A stretch of 64,000 bases of DNA from Dipteris shenzhenensis (GCA_047967505.1 CM106540.1); one strand, 5' to 3'; shown: positions 1 to 11,590, counted from the first letter of the stretch. The notes: generated by a model from the letters alone, not told the origin. A program made the numbers and translations.

Positions 1-72
1 CCAGATGCCAAAAAGATAGTTGTGTCATGTGCGAGCTCACTATCTAGCAGCTCCTCATCCTGTGTGAGGGGG
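1..72 (-). mobile_element. LINE reverse transcriptase fragment, cut by window edge
   Basis: The minus strand reads LPLTQDEELLDSELAHDTTI-like, matching the catalytic-site segment of LINE-A (LRQEQELLDCELADDTAI) and LINE-B (LREDTELLDSEYADDTALY). The catalytic ADD is degraded to AHD. Only the piece around the active site is in the window. Confidence 0.65.
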
Positions 73-1085
73 GAAACCCCTTCCCAAAGTCAAACGTCTT
101 GAATATGTGCAGAATGATCCGGGGGAAGGGCTGCCAACATCCAGTCTCTAGCTTGGTAAGAGTCATGGATGTGTGCATAGGAAGGAGACAATCGTACACC
201 TGAGGAAGTCCAAGGAACCTGGTAAATATGGAAGTGTTTCTCTCATCTTCCTCAACTGGATCAAAACCAAAGGAAAAGGGAGTAAGAAAAATTTTTACGG
301 GGCTAAGGACTAGGGGCTTCCAAAACTGAAAAGGCAATCTTTGAGGAATCAAAGACCACTGGAAGAAAGTCCTCTCAACAGCCAAATGTCCTGAACATGT
401 GCGAAAAGATCTAGGGGAAGGGCTGCCAACATCTAGTTTGGCTATTGGAAGGACGAGAACTATGGATTCCAGGTGGCGTTTGATTCCTCAGAGATTACCT
501 TTTCAGGTTTTGTGGCCAGTCCCCTATCCTTTAGCTCCATGAAAATATTTGTTCCTTCCTTTCCCTTGGGTATTGACCCACTTGAGAAAGATAAGAGAAT
601 CACTTCCAACCTTATCAAGTTCCCTCAAGTGTACCATCATATTCTCCATACCATCGGAGTCCTTTTTGCATGCATCCATGGCTCTGCCACTCTCTTCGCA
701 CATGTCCATGGCTCTCATCCTTCCAAAAGCCAAGCTAGAGACTGGATATTGATAGCCCTACCCCCTATCTTTCTGTGCATATTCAACACCTTTGACTTTT
801 GGTGAGAGGTTCCTTCTAGGCCTCAAAGATTGCCTTTTGGTTTTGGTGGCTAGTCTCGTAGCCCTTAGCTCCATAAAAAACTGCTTTACTACCTTTTCCT
901 TGGGTGATAAGAGAATCACTTCCATATTCATCGGGTTCCCTGGACTTCCTTAAGTATACCATCATCTTCTTCCCACCATCAGAGCCACTTTTTGGTGTGG
1001 TTAGTGAGATACCACATTTCATGGACTGTCCTCTTTAGCAGCAGAGGCAGTAGAGATGGATAGGGTGCCACATGTTAAGATCCTT
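73..1085. repeat. Cluster of an unidentified ~300-bp repeat in mixed orientation
   Basis: A segment recurs at about 75-370 (minus), a partial copy at 375-455 (minus), 465-805 (plus) and 815-1085 (plus). A further plus copy is at 58060-58390. Conserved features on the plus-copy strand are LIPQRLPFQ, then D.P..EKD.RITS, then F..LPQVYH. The same ending (LGLPQVY) is seen in the far copy. Frames are broken, so no protein is claimed. The family is not one I recognise. It may be part of a LINE or an old duplicated sequence. Confidence 0.5.
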
Positions 1086-1300
1086 GTCTTGGACCATTAC
1101 ATTTTTAGGACCACATTTTGCTTCAGAATCCAAATAAGTCCCTTTTAGGCAAAGCATTAAGATTGCAGGACGACAGGACCAGTGCCACATTTGTAGAAGC
1201 TTTGGGCCCTTCGCCAAAGATTCCCAAAAAGGAAAAGAGGCCTAAAAATTAAAAGAACAACATTCTTCCTCAGATCAATAAGGTCCTTATACTGGTCATA
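1086..1300. other. Unassigned stretch
   Basis: No coding similarity, RNA gene or clear repeat was seen here. It may belong to the leader of the LINE that follows. Confidence 0.3.
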
Positions 1301-3095
1301 CACCTCCATGGCACAGGTGGGTAATAGTGTGGGATGGCAATTTGCAGCTGTGTCTAGGACACCACGATCCCATGATTCTAGACAATCACAACCATCCCAC
1401 CCTCAGCAAAACAGCCTCTTTCTCCCTCCGCACGGCGAGTGCTTCCTCCAGGAGGAGTATCTCCATTTATCTTTGCTCCAGGAGATAGTCCTACAAATAT
1501 TCCTACCATGACTGAGATTTCTCATTTACATGACATAGCTGCCCCTCCTTAGGCTGTGGCCTCACAGAATGGTCAATCCCTTTTAGCTTGTGCAGCATAA
1601 TCTCTATTAACCTTATCTGATTGTGGAGACTCTAGGGAGATTGTGCCTTCCTCGCATCCTCCCATGCAGAATAATGCCTTTACTCCCTTAGCTAATTGTG
1701 GATACTCTACAGATGTCGTTCCTTACATCCCCCATTGTTGTGCGGCATTGGATAAAAAGTCTGCATCACCTTCTCCTGGACAGCAGCAGCAGGTTGTTAT
1801 TCTTGTTCAAGTGGAACTTTTCCCCCTTACATATGCCAGGAGATTAGGTGCACATGGGGCCGATGCTTCCACTACAGGCTTCTTCCTCTCTTCAATGAGG
1901 ATTGCTAGTTGAACACTTAGGGCCTTGATGGTATTCCACATCACTACCGTAGACTATTGATACATATCAGCTCATCTAGGTGTCTCTGGGGGAACCAATG
2001 ACATTTTCTTTAACAGGAGGGAACGAATTCTATTTTGGAAAGAATTGCTCTCTTGGGTTCCCCATAGTTGATTCTTGGCTCATTGGAAGTAGATGGCGGA
2101 GTTGGCCACAGATAAAAGAGGGGATAGGGAACGTGCATTCACTCTCTTGAAAGAGCTTCTTCAGATGCATTGATTTTTCAATTTCATGGCAGAGATTGTT
2201 ACATTGGCAATGCCTTTCATGCCTTGCCACCTTTGCTCCTATTTTCCTGGTCAAATAGGAGACATGCTTTACCTAGACTTTGATCATGTGTCGCAGTCAA
2301 ATCCACAGGCCATCATGCAAATTCCTACAAACCACCATGCATCCCTGCTTACAGTAGATCATGACACGCCTGAGACTGATAGTGCTCGATTGAGGCTCTG
2401 GCAGACTGTTCCCTTGTTGGTGACTCTGGATATAAGGATCTCACTTGATGCACCATTCATTAGCATAGAATTCCGGAGTGCATTAATCACGTTGAATAGG
2501 GGTAAATGCCTTGCCTTGGATTGATTGACTCCCTCCTTTATTACTTTTAGAACAGCACTGGTGATCATGTTACTTTAGCTCTGCAAAGCAAAGGGGATCT
2601 TGGATTTAGTTGCTGAGGGTCTCAGTCATCTTATCCCTCAAGGAAGGTTCAGCAATTCGGTCACAAAATGGAAACTTTTGGGCATATTTTATAAAATTTT
2701 AACGAAGGCAATCAACGTACCTTTGCAACCCTTACTCATTGATTTGATTAATGATACACAGACCAGCTTTCTAGAAGGATAAAGTATTTTTTATAGCATC
2801 TTCCACTTTCTGGGAGGCCTCGGAGTGGGCTAGACATAGTGATCCGGACCTTGCCATTCTACTTCTTGATTTTAAGAAAGCTTATAAAAGAGTAGACTGG
2901 GGATTTTTGGAGAGCAAATTACTGCATTTCGGCTTTTCTGACTCTTGGTTCAAAGAGGTATCCTTTCTCTGTAGATCAGCTCGTAGTCAGATCAGTCCGG
3001 TAAGAGATGCTTGCATGCTCCTCTTCTATAGTTGTTTGTGGTAGAGGCCATGGATTTCTATCTTAGATCATCCTTGGTTTGAAAATAGAGTGGTT
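1301..3095 (+). mobile_element. LINE-G remnant (L1-type), internally deleted
   Basis: The ORF2 start survives as MRIAS at 1893-1907, followed by a broken version of the expected WNTRGLDG (endonuclease N-terminus). Most of the endonuclease is then missing. From about 2290 the EN-RT linker resembles LINE-A (for example LLTVDHDT...RLWQTVPLLVT against LLSVDPDT...EIWQSLPVLVT). RT fingers follow: GLSHLIPQGRFSNSVTKW, LLGIFYKILTKAI, LIDLINDTQTSFLEG (about 2600-2780). Then come a degraded DFKKAYKRVDWGF (about 2868-2906) and FVVEAMDFYLRSS near 3040-3080. There are many stops and shifts, and the element is inactive. Confidence 0.75.
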
Positions 3096-3249
3096 GTACT
3101 GTCAAATTCAATGTCCTTCTTGAGCTGCTACAACTTGTCTTCAGAAAATAGACATGTTCTCACAGCCAGTGTGGTGGAAGAGGAATTGGGTGAATGAAAA
3201 TTCATTGGCCAATCTGAAATGGAAGGCTAACCTGAACCAACACCTGGAA

Positions 3250-3560
3250 GACCTTGAAGGAACAGACTAATGGAAAACTAATGGTAGGGGAAGGTGAGGG
3301 AGGAAGCAGAGTGGAGAGGTGAGGGAAGGTCGAGGGGAGTGTAGTGGAGTGAAATGGAGCGGAGAGGAGTGGAGGTGAGGGAAGGGGAGCAGAGCCAAAT
3401 GGAACGGAGCAGAATGGAGTGGATCAGGTGGTATGGAGCAGCCGTACCAAGCTGTATGGGGACAGTCTGTACAGGCTGATAGATGGAGGGCGGAAGGGTG
3501 ATGGTGAGTGGAGTAGAGAGGAGCAGGTCAGCGCAGGGGGCAGTGAGGAGCAGGTGAGAA
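3250..3560. repeat. Purine-rich tandem repeat (GGAGTGGAG type)
   Basis: Short degenerate units of the form GGAG(T/C)GGAG, GTGAGGGAAGG and GGAGCAGAG alternate over about 300 bp on the plus strand. This is low-complexity minisatellite sequence without coding character. It sits just upstream of the first visible kinase exon, inside an intron or 5' region. Confidence 0.6.
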
Positions 3561-3889
3561 CAGCTTCAGCACAGACTAGGGGAAAAAGTATGTCTTAACT
3601 ACTGCCCTCTTCAGTAGTCAAAACATGTTTTTTCATTAGCATCATGTGAATTGTTAATTTCGATGTTCTTCATTAACATGTTGTGAATTGTTGATTTTGA
3701 CGTCTTCCATTGTGCTGAACTCAAAGATCAGAGTTGATTTTGTAAAAGCTACTGAATTTTCCTGGGTTTCATATGAATGAGAGACACATGACGTCGAACT
3801 TGGCTTACAGGTGCCCAGTCAATTGCTCTGGGAGTTTATGATAGACATACTGAATTGAATCACCGTTTTCTGGTTGTTTGTAACTACAG

Positions 3890-3946
3890 GATAAAGAGTT
3901 ACGCTACCAATTTTCTTTCAACCATTATCCAGGATACAGTGATGAG
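3890..3946 (+). CDS. Histidine kinase exon: start of PAS domain
   Basis: This 57-nt exon encodes DKELRYQFSFNHYPGYSDE, 19 residues. The pattern D-K-E/D-L-R-Y-x-F-x-F/Y-N is the usual beginning of sensor-kinase PAS domains (the 'DkdlRYrfiyN' motif). It is preceded by an acceptor (CTACAG, AG at 3888-3889) and followed by a donor GTAACT at 3947. Both ends are phase 0. The preceding exon, expected to end in a short hydrophobic strand, could not be found between 3560 and 3889 and may lie upstream of the window. Confidence 0.8.
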
Positions 3947-4224
3947 GTAACTATTGCTTTCACACTATCATACAATTGGGGTTTTAGTTGTAGCATCAGT
4001 CTTTGGAAGTTCTAGGTTCCTCAGGTGTGCTTTCTTGAAAATCCAAGACATCCACCTCAGGATCCTTATTCAGAAGGATTGTTAGAACTTTTGTTTCTCG
4101 CTTTTTAAGAGATCTGCTCAGTTATGTGAATGAAGAACTTGTCCATGCCTTAGGCTATTGCTTTGATTTGCCCAGGTTTCTCAAATGAATGACTTGTCCA
4201 TGCCTTTGGCTATTGCATTGGTAG
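3947..4224 (+). other. Short intron with duplicated 3' splice region
   Basis: This is the intron between the two PAS exons. ACTTGTCCATGCC...GGCTATTGC occurs at 4137-4165 and again at 4192-4220, offset 55 bp, with two mismatches. The second copy precedes the acceptor AG used at 4223-4224. The first is followed by an unused CCCAG at 4171-4175. Confidence 0.6.
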
Positions 4225-4452
4225 GACATAATTGGGAAAACAGACGAGGAGATTTACCCTGGTAGCTTGTCTGAAGAAGTCAATGAATTCAAGCAGCAAG
4301 CTTTAAGAAAAGGAGTGCCAATGAAACGAGAGATCTGTTTTGAATGTGATATGATGGGAAAAAAGGCATTCCTACTAGCAGCTGAGCCAGTTTTTAACAA
4401 GAGTGGGGAGACTTCTGGTTTGATTTACGTGGCCTTTGATATAACTGACCTT
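4225..4452 (+). CDS. Histidine kinase exon: main part of PAS domain
   Basis: This 228-nt exon (76 codons, phase 0 at both ends) begins DIIGKTDEEIYP and ends VAFDITDL just before the donor GTAAGT at 4453. It holds the PAS signature 'IIGKTDEEIYPG', the central strand 'GVPMKREICFE', the strand 'FLLAAEPVFNKSGETSG', and the final strand 'LIYVAFDITDL' that leads into the signalling helix. Together with the preceding exon it makes one PAS fold of about 95 residues. The acceptor is TTGGTAG (AG at 4223-4224). The ligand cannot be read from the sequence. Confidence 0.87.
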
Positions 4453-4794
4453 GTAAGTGTTCATCAAAATTCCATTTGTTAATAGTTCAGCTAATCCCTG
4501 ATTATTTAAGCTTGAAATTTGGGCTGAAGTTTGCTGCTGTGTGTTGAAATCTGTGGTTACAATGTTTTTCTCCTTATGTGGAAAAATTGCCCCTTCATTC
4601 TGGAATAGTGATGCTACTTCGGATTCCTATCCTTTCTGCTAATAATCTCTCTGTGTAAGCACTTCTCCTTTATTGTAGGTGTCTTAGCATCTATCAGTAT
4701 TTCTCAACTTGTTTTTTCCCATAAGTTCATCTCTTTCCTTTTGTATTGATGTTGTATGACGATACATTAAACTTATTGTCTTAACCTTAAATAT

Positions 4795-5780
4795 CGGAAG
4801 GGGGATGGTGACTCGGTCGGGAAGCGAGGGAGGGGCCGATTAGGGCAAGGTGAGAGAGGGGTTAGGGATCTGTTCGCCAAGCCAGGGAGAGGTCCATTGG
4901 GATGAGGAAAAAAGGCGGCTTGGGAGCTTTTTGGCAGGGAGGGGGCGTTTTTGGAGAGGTAAGAGAGGGGGCTGGGGCATGTATGGCTACTAGGGCGGGC
5001 AGTTTTGGAGAGCAGTCCGGGAGAGGTAGAGAGGGGGCTGCAGCCTGTACGCTAGCCTTGGGGGTAGTCCGGAGAGGTAGGGAGGGGGAGAGGGCCTGGG
5101 GCCTGTACAGCAGCAGGGGGTGTGTGTTTCTGAAGATATAGAGAGGTGGCTAGGGACTTGTACGGCAGGAAGGTTTGGAGAGATTTGAGAGGTTATTTTT
5201 GCTAGCGAACAAGAAATACAAAATATGGTGAAGGAAATATAGCAAGTGTCCACTTTTTTTCTTTTATTTTAAATGATTTTGGAGAGGAAAGAGAGTGGGC
5301 TCGGGCATGTACAGCCATCCAGCAGTGCTGGTGTTGGAGGGGTGAAGGGGAGTTCGGGTGGACTTTTTGTGTACAGATGCTGTGTGTGTGGGGGGGGGGG
5401 ATCATGAGGGGGTATGGGAGGTTGCCTTGCAAAGAAGGGGGACAGGAGAGGATAGTGAGAGGGGTGGAAGGTTGGGTTGTAGAGAAGGGGGCGGCAAGAG
5501 AGCATGGTGAGGGAACTAGGAAAGGCTTGTCTGCAGACAAGGGGGGAAGGGGCAAAGAGTATGGTGGTAGGTTTGGGAAGCTGCTCTGTAGAGCAGAGGG
5601 GGCTGGAGAGTATGGTGATGCAACTAGGAAAGGCTTGCCTGCAAACAAGGGGGAAAAAAGGGGGGTGGGGGGCGCTTGCAAAGAGTATGGCTAGGGGTTT
5701 GGGAAGTTGGTCTGGAAAGCAGAGGGGTAGGAGAGTATGGCGAGGGGGGCGGCTTCAGCATCTTGCCCTCCATTGTAGCC
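4795..5780. repeat. G-rich minisatellite array
   Basis: About 1 kb of degenerate units rich in GGTTTGGAGAGGTA, GAGAGGGGGCTGGGG and TGTACGGCA, later GGAAGCTTGTCTGCA and ACAAGGGGG. Some units recur at about 70-130 bp. The many ORFs on both strands are by-products of the biased composition. A (G)10 run is at about 5391-5400. No gene is supported. Confidence 0.65.
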
Positions 5781-6028
5781 AAATAAACATTTCCACTCAA
5801 AAATAATCTTTGTAATGAAGAAGCGACCCGTCCCCCCACTAACAAACTTTGGCTTATGCTTCAGGGACTTGCATGAATACAATAGTACCAAGTCATCAAC
5901 CTTGAATTCCCGATGTCGCAAGTTCTGGTCTTTCAGGCTTTTTGTCTATGCTGCCTTACTTGTTGGGCAAAGCAAGATTTTCTTTGGTGCTCTTCCAATT
6001 CTCACAGCGGTTCCATGGTACATGCTTC
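5780..6028 (-). mobile_element. Ty3/gypsy integrase C-terminal fragment
   Basis: The minus strand encodes RHREFKVDDLVLLYSCKSL, then GTGRFFITKIIFEW and FGYNGGQ. This matches the GPY/F-type end of gypsy integrases (REFKVGDLVLLY...GPF.ITK.F). Degraded integrase helices read further, to 6028. Copia-1 starts at 6029 and apparently inserted into this remnant. Confidence 0.7.
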
Positions 6029-6913
6029 TGTTAGATGTGACATCTCTCGTATCACTGAGTGTGGGCAGTGGTTATGGGTCTGCTCGCCCATGTGAGGGAG
6101 AGTGAGGGCCTTGTTTGTGGGTTTACCCGCCCAGGACAGGTAGAGCTGGATCACCATGATGGCTGCTCAGCCCAGAATGCATATGGAGGTGTACAGAGCC
6201 CATACCAGGCCGCCATCTGTCCGCAACTGCTGCGGACATATCTAGGGAGCTCTAGGGTCCTTTGTGCTTGCCCTGGGCCTGCTATAGGGCTGCCACCAGG
6301 TCGCAGTCATTGTGGTGCCTTGGTTGGGGGGATACCCAGGCCCCTGGTCGGCCATCTCAGGCCCCCTCTAGTTGGGTGGTTGGGGCAGGGGGTGACCCTA
6401 TATATAGGGCCCCCTCCCTCATTGTTTTCCATCTGAGTGTACAACAACTGATCCACTTGGAGTTGAGGTTTTACCCCAGCAGTAGAGGGCTTTTCTCCTG
6501 AGATCCTGGTGCAAGTCTCTCTTGTCTTCTCTGGTTTTGTGCTATCGCTGCCCCACCCCTGACGAGGGGGGATAGAGTGGACCACAGTCCTGACATTGGA
6601 GCATATTTCACTCTGTATTCAGATGACATATTATCTGATGATGATAATGATGATAGTGACATGGAGATGACTATTAATCTGATATGACTATGTAGCATTT
6701 ATCTTTTGTTTTCTGCATGGATGCTCGTTAGTAGCTCCACCATTGCAGCTTGCTTGTATCAGGTTTCTCAGTCTCATAGACCGATTGGTCTTCCAAAGAC
6801 TTAAATAAACTTTCTTTCTTTCTTTCTTTCTTTCTTTCTGTTTTCCAGTTCAGTCTTGTGAGTAGTTTGCTCTCTTTCGCTCCATGTTGCTCAGTTCCAC
6901 TGCACTTCTCACA
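6029..6913 (+). repeat. 5' LTR of Copia-1
   Basis: Begins TGTTAGATGTGACATC and ends TTCTCACA, directly followed by a primer-binding site. Positions 6029-6345 are clearly similar to 11242-11590, the truncated 3' LTR. A TATA box (TATATATA) is at 6399-6406. The last third (6615-6839) resembles the 3' end of LINE-D and ends in a (CTTT)n run, so the LTR may contain a small retroposed piece. Length is 885 bp. Confidence 0.8.
6399..6406 (+). promoter_or_regulatory. TATA box of the Copia-1 LTR
   Basis: TATATATA followed by GGGCCCCC, in the middle of the 5' LTR. The position suits the U3/R border of a copia LTR. The element is decayed, so activity is doubtful. Confidence 0.5.
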
Positions 6914-6926
6914 TGGTATCAAAGCC
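6914..6926 (+). promoter_or_regulatory. Primer-binding site of Copia-1 (initiator tRNA-Met)
   Basis: TGGTATCAAAGCC, one change from the plant copia consensus TGGTATCAGAGCC complementary to the 3' end of tRNA-iMet. It lies immediately after the LTR. Confidence 0.8.
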
Positions 6927-7242
6927 AAAGGTTGGCTAAGAAGACCTGTGCTGTGGAGAGGACTTGGAACCAGCAAGCTACAAGGCCTTTTGGAGTTGTT
7001 CGAAGAGGAGAATAAGAAGGTATGGGCTGTCTTTTGGAGTATAGAGCAGGGCATCTACTTTCAAGGGTGTTTCAGATCGGAGTGGTGGTTTGTGTGAAGG
7101 CCAAACTGACGGAGTTTGAAGGAAGAAGTTTCTTCAAGCCTCCCTGCCTTGTCTTTAGCTCTCCCTCCCTCCTTTTCTTCCTTCATACCCCTTTCTCTTA
7201 CCCTGACCCCCGACTTTCTCCGTTCTTTCCACCTCAGTCCAA

Positions 7243-10200
7243 ATGGCTTCCCTGGTGGAAACGGCAAAATAAGGTGAAGATTCCAGTGTTACCCACGTTC
7301 CTTGTAGATCATCAACTGGACGGGAACAACTATGGTGTTTGGTGTGTCATGATGGAGTCCCTATTGCAATCCTATGACTCAACAGACTTCATTCAGGTAG
7401 ATGTCAAATGGCCAGATCCCCTTGATGAGAGCTTAAGTATCCTAGATCAGAAAGAGGACGAGAATTTGGCTTTGCTCTGGGATAGAGTCATCGTAAGGGT
7501 ACGTTCTTTCATTTTTTTGAACTGTACTCCTCAGATTATAAATCATGTAAAGCACATGACGGCAGCCAAAAGTATTTGGGAGCACTTGGCATCCTTATAT
7601 AATAGGGCTTCCCTTTCCCTCATGAAGAGGGTTTTTCTCGAAGTTGAGATGCCGTTATTGGATCCTGCGAAGTCTTCATCGATGCGGGAGCATATCAATA
7701 AGCTTCAGGAACTTCAACAAGAGATTCTTCAAGGCGGGATGGAAATTCCCTCTAAGGATATGGCCATTACCTTGCTCTCTCACTTGACTTTTCAATACTC
7801 TTCCTTCTATTCATCATTAATCAACTAGTGGCAGGATGAGCACTTTGGCCTAGGAAGAATTGGTGCCAATGGTGCTACATCAAGAGGACAGGTTTCAGAG
7901 TTCCCCCCATGGTGGTGGCTCCGATGCTCTAGCAGCTCCGCAGCCGGGAAAGAATCAGGTCGCTGGACCCCTAATACGAGGACAGAAGCAGAGAAGGAAG
8001 CACTAAAGGCGGAGCGCTCATGCAATCATTGTGGCCAAAAAGGCCATTACTGGAGGAAATGCCCTCTATGGACCAACAACACGGGTACGGGTTCCTCCTC
8101 TGCTGCCATAACTCATGCCTTTGTTTACATTGAAATTATTGATTCTCTGGCTTCCTTTGTTGGAGAGGGGGTAGTGGCTCTTCCAGCCAAAGATTCTGGG
8201 ACTTGGATCATCGAGAGCGGGGCATCTAGTAATATGAGTCCCTCTCCATCCACAGACTCAAGGATTTTGTGATTTTTGTGGAGATGTCTGTATCGGCGAT
8301 AGTTTTTCATCAAAGGACGTGATGAAGGCAGTCTCGACATAATCCTCAATGACAAAGGAGGGATGCACTCTTCCAAGGTACTATTCGTTCCCTCTTTGGG
8401 CTTTAATTTGATGTCTGTTTATGAGACCTATTGTCTAGTTACCACTGTTCTGCTTGATGAACACTTTATGGAGGTCATGGATAAAGCTATGGGTCTAGTT
8501 GTTCAGACTGGTATGTGAATCATGGGATTTATACCTTGTCCGTGCTTTCCTCGATCACGTCTTGACCTCTGGCATTTTTTCGTTTTGGTCACTTGAATGT
8601 CCAAGCACTACGTCGCGCTGCCCAAGAACAAATGGTCCCTGGTCTACCTGATGTGGGTAGTAAGCATGGCCAATGCCGTTCTTGTATTTGAGGGAAGCAA
8701 CACCAAAAGTGTTTCCGAAGCAGGCATCACGACGGGCTTCTCTTCCTCTGGAGTTGGTCCATGCAGACCTTTGTGGACCTATGATCGTTCCCAGCCTTAG
8801 TGGATGATTTTAGCAGGTTCATGTGGATCTACTGTCTAGCTCAGAAGTCTCTGGCTTACTTCCACTTTCAGGAATGGTGTGTTCTTGTTGAAAATGAATC
8901 AGACTTCCATGTTAAAGCTGACAATGGAGGAGAATTCTCTCCCATCCCTTTGAAGAATTCTGTGTGACAAACGGCATTCATGAGAATTTGCAAATACTAG
9001 CATTGCCTTAGAAGCAGGTGTTGTTGAGCGGAAGAATCAAATGTCTTGGACCATGCTCGCTCATCGGGAGGTTCCTCAGTTTCTTTGGGCCGAGGCCACT
9101 GTCACAGCAGTGCATATTCTTAACCCTTTGCCGACGTCTGTTGTTCCTAAAGCTACTCCATTTGAGGCTTCTTTTGGGATGAAACCAAATGTATCTTATT
9201 TCGGTGTGTCGAGGTGTGATGCCTTTGTTCACATTCCCAAGAAATAGAGGGGGAAGTTGGACGTAAGTCCACCCAGACGATATTTGTGGGATACAATTCT
9301 GCGTCAACAGGCTACAAGCTGTATGACCCTTCCAGGTGGGAGATTATTTTCAACAGGGATGCTATCTTTGATGAACAGATTCCCTCTCCTATGAGTGATG
9401 CAGAACCCCCTCTTATCACAGAGCCAGTTGATGATGGTAGTGGTGATGATCCTATTCCTGAACCTCCTCAGGCATCAGCAGCTGTTCTAGATCTGTAGAC
9501 CGTGAGAAGTGAAGCAGACAGTGATCCAGATGATTCCCCACCTCCTCAGGTAGCAGGGGAAAGTTCAAGGTCCGGCTCTTAGGAAGTACCACAATGGCTG
9601 ATTCAAACTCTTTGTGACTCAAGTGCCACAGATATCCCTTCTTCATGGCTTCGAGAAGAGGACGGTCCACATAGATCCCACCGGAATAAGGAAAAAGTTC
9701 TGGAGACTGGAGGTAGTTCAGCTCCAGGTTAATTACTCCTTGATGTCTTGCATTCTCAAAGACAAGGAACCCTCGACTGTCGAGGAAGCACTCTCCTAGA
9801 CACATTGGAAGCATGCCATGGAAATAGAGTTGGACTCTAGTGAAAGAAGATGGGACCTGGGAGTATTACCTCGACCCAATTGCCGTTCAGTCACTGGTGT
9901 CAAATGGGTCTACAAAACCAAATATGCATCTGATGGTACTGTGGATAAACATAAAGCCCAACTTGTGGCCAAAGGATACTCACAACGACCTACTCTCCGG
10001 ACAGTATTGGCAGTTGCTGCTCATGAGCAGTGGCCCATTTACCAGATGGATGTTAAATCTTCCTTTCTCAATGGAGATTTAAAGGAGGAGATCTATGTGG
10101 AACAACCTCATGGGTTTACCAAGGCAGCAAGGATGGTTTACCGGTTAAGGAAAGCACTGTATGGGCTTGAGCAAGCTCCTCACGCTTGAAACTAGAAAAT

Positions 10201-11210
10201 AGATGATTTTTTTTGTACGGAAGCATTTCCGGAGGTCCCGAGCTGATCCCAATCTGTACATCTTCTGTTAAGATGGTCTTCTTCCCTCATCATATGTTGA
10301 TGATCTGCTCATCACAGGTAGCCATGTTCCCAGATCTCCGAGACAAAGGCTGCTCTTTCTTAGGTCTTTGAGATGACTGATCTCGGGCTCATGCACTTCT
10401 TTTTGGGGTTGGAGATCTTGCACGGTCCGGAAGGCTACTTTGTGTCACAAAAACGGTATACTGAGGAGCTTCTGGGGGCCTTTTAGATGACAAAGTGTCA
10501 TGCCATCTCATCACCCATGGACCCCAGTACCAAATTGTCCAAGTATGACGCTAGTGAACCTGTGGATGCAAGCAAACATCGCCAGTCGATCGGATCAATG
10601 ATCTAGCTCCTCAATACCAGATTGGATGTGTGTTACTCCGTTGGCCTACTAACTCATTGATGCAGACACCTAAGAAGACCCACTGGGATGCTGGCATGCA
10701 GATCCTTTGATATCTTCAAGGTTCTCGCAATCGAGGGTTATTCTATCAGTCAGGGCAGCAGTCTAGGATCCAGCTACTAGGCTGGAGTGATTCAGACTGG
10801 GGAGGAGAGTTAGACACTTGTTGTTCAACCAATGGGGATTGTTTACTCTCGGCTCAGCAGCTACCACTTGGAGCAGTAAAAGGCAACCCACTGTAGCCTT
10901 GTCTTTCACCGAGGCTGAGTATCGTGCTCCTTGTTTTGCTACTTGTGAGGCAGTTTGGCTCCGCCGGTTACTAGGGGAGATTGGCTCCTGCAGACATCCC
11001 CGACAATTATCCACAGTGACAACCAAAGCTGCATTGCACTTGCTCGAAACCCGGTGCTCCATGCTCAAACCAAGCATATTAAGATCTAGTGCCAATATGT
11101 CCGAGAGAGGTGTTTGCTGACGTAATCCAGCTTACCTACTGCAACAAGGCGGACCTCTTCACCAAGCCCTTGGCACAACAGCTGCTTGGCAGCCATTGCA
11201 GCTCACTCAG
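7243..11210 (+). pseudogene. Copia-1 gag-pol, full set of domains but broken
   Basis: A gag start ATG is at 7243. Gag continues in a shifted frame as FLVDHQLDGNNYGVWC to about 7828. The zinc knuckle CNHCGQKGHYWRKC is at 8021-8062. The protease site is WIIESGASS (Asp changed to Glu). Integrase pieces surround 8580-9300. The RT has KWVYKTKYASDGTVDKHKAQ at about 9900, QMDVKSSFLNGDLKEEIYVE, LRKALYGLEQAP, and the YVDD active site at 10292-10303. RNase H pieces run from 10740 to 11200, with HAQTKHIKI near 11060. A short RT deletion after AKGYSQR removes the usual DYDETFAPV segment. Many stops and frameshifts make it inactive. Confidence 0.85.
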
Positions 11211-11241
11211 GATGGTCCATGATCCAGGAGCTGAGAGGGGG

Positions 11242-11590
11242 TGTTAGAGGTGACATCTCCTGTATCACTGAGTGAGGGCCTTGGTTGTGGGTCTGCCCAC
11301 CCATGTGAGGGAGAGTGATGTCCTTGTTTGTGGGTTTGTCCGCCCAGGAGAGGTAGAGGGGGATCACCACGATGGCTGCTCAGCCTAGCATGAATATATG
11401 GAGATGTACGGAGCAGATGGGGGGGTATATGGAGCCTGTACCAAGCCACCACCTGTCTGCATTGTGCAACTGCTGTGGACCTATCCAGTGAGCTGCGGGG
11501 TCCTTTGTTCCTGCCCCGGGCCTGCTATAGGGCTGCCACCAGGTTGCATTCATTGCGTCTAGGTGGGGCCTTGGTTGGAGGATACCAGGC
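11242..11590 (+). repeat. Truncated 3' LTR of Copia-1
   Basis: Begins TGTTAGAGGTGACATCTCC right after a polypurine tract (GAGAGGGGG). It parallels the first 315 bp or so of the 5' LTR with scattered differences and small indels, and similarity stops near 11590. The rest, including TATA box and U5, is missing, so no target-site duplication can be read. Confidence 0.8.

Noticed and set aside
4902-5845. Several overlapping ORFs on both strands
   Set aside because: All lie in the G-rich minisatellite, and open frames follow from composition.
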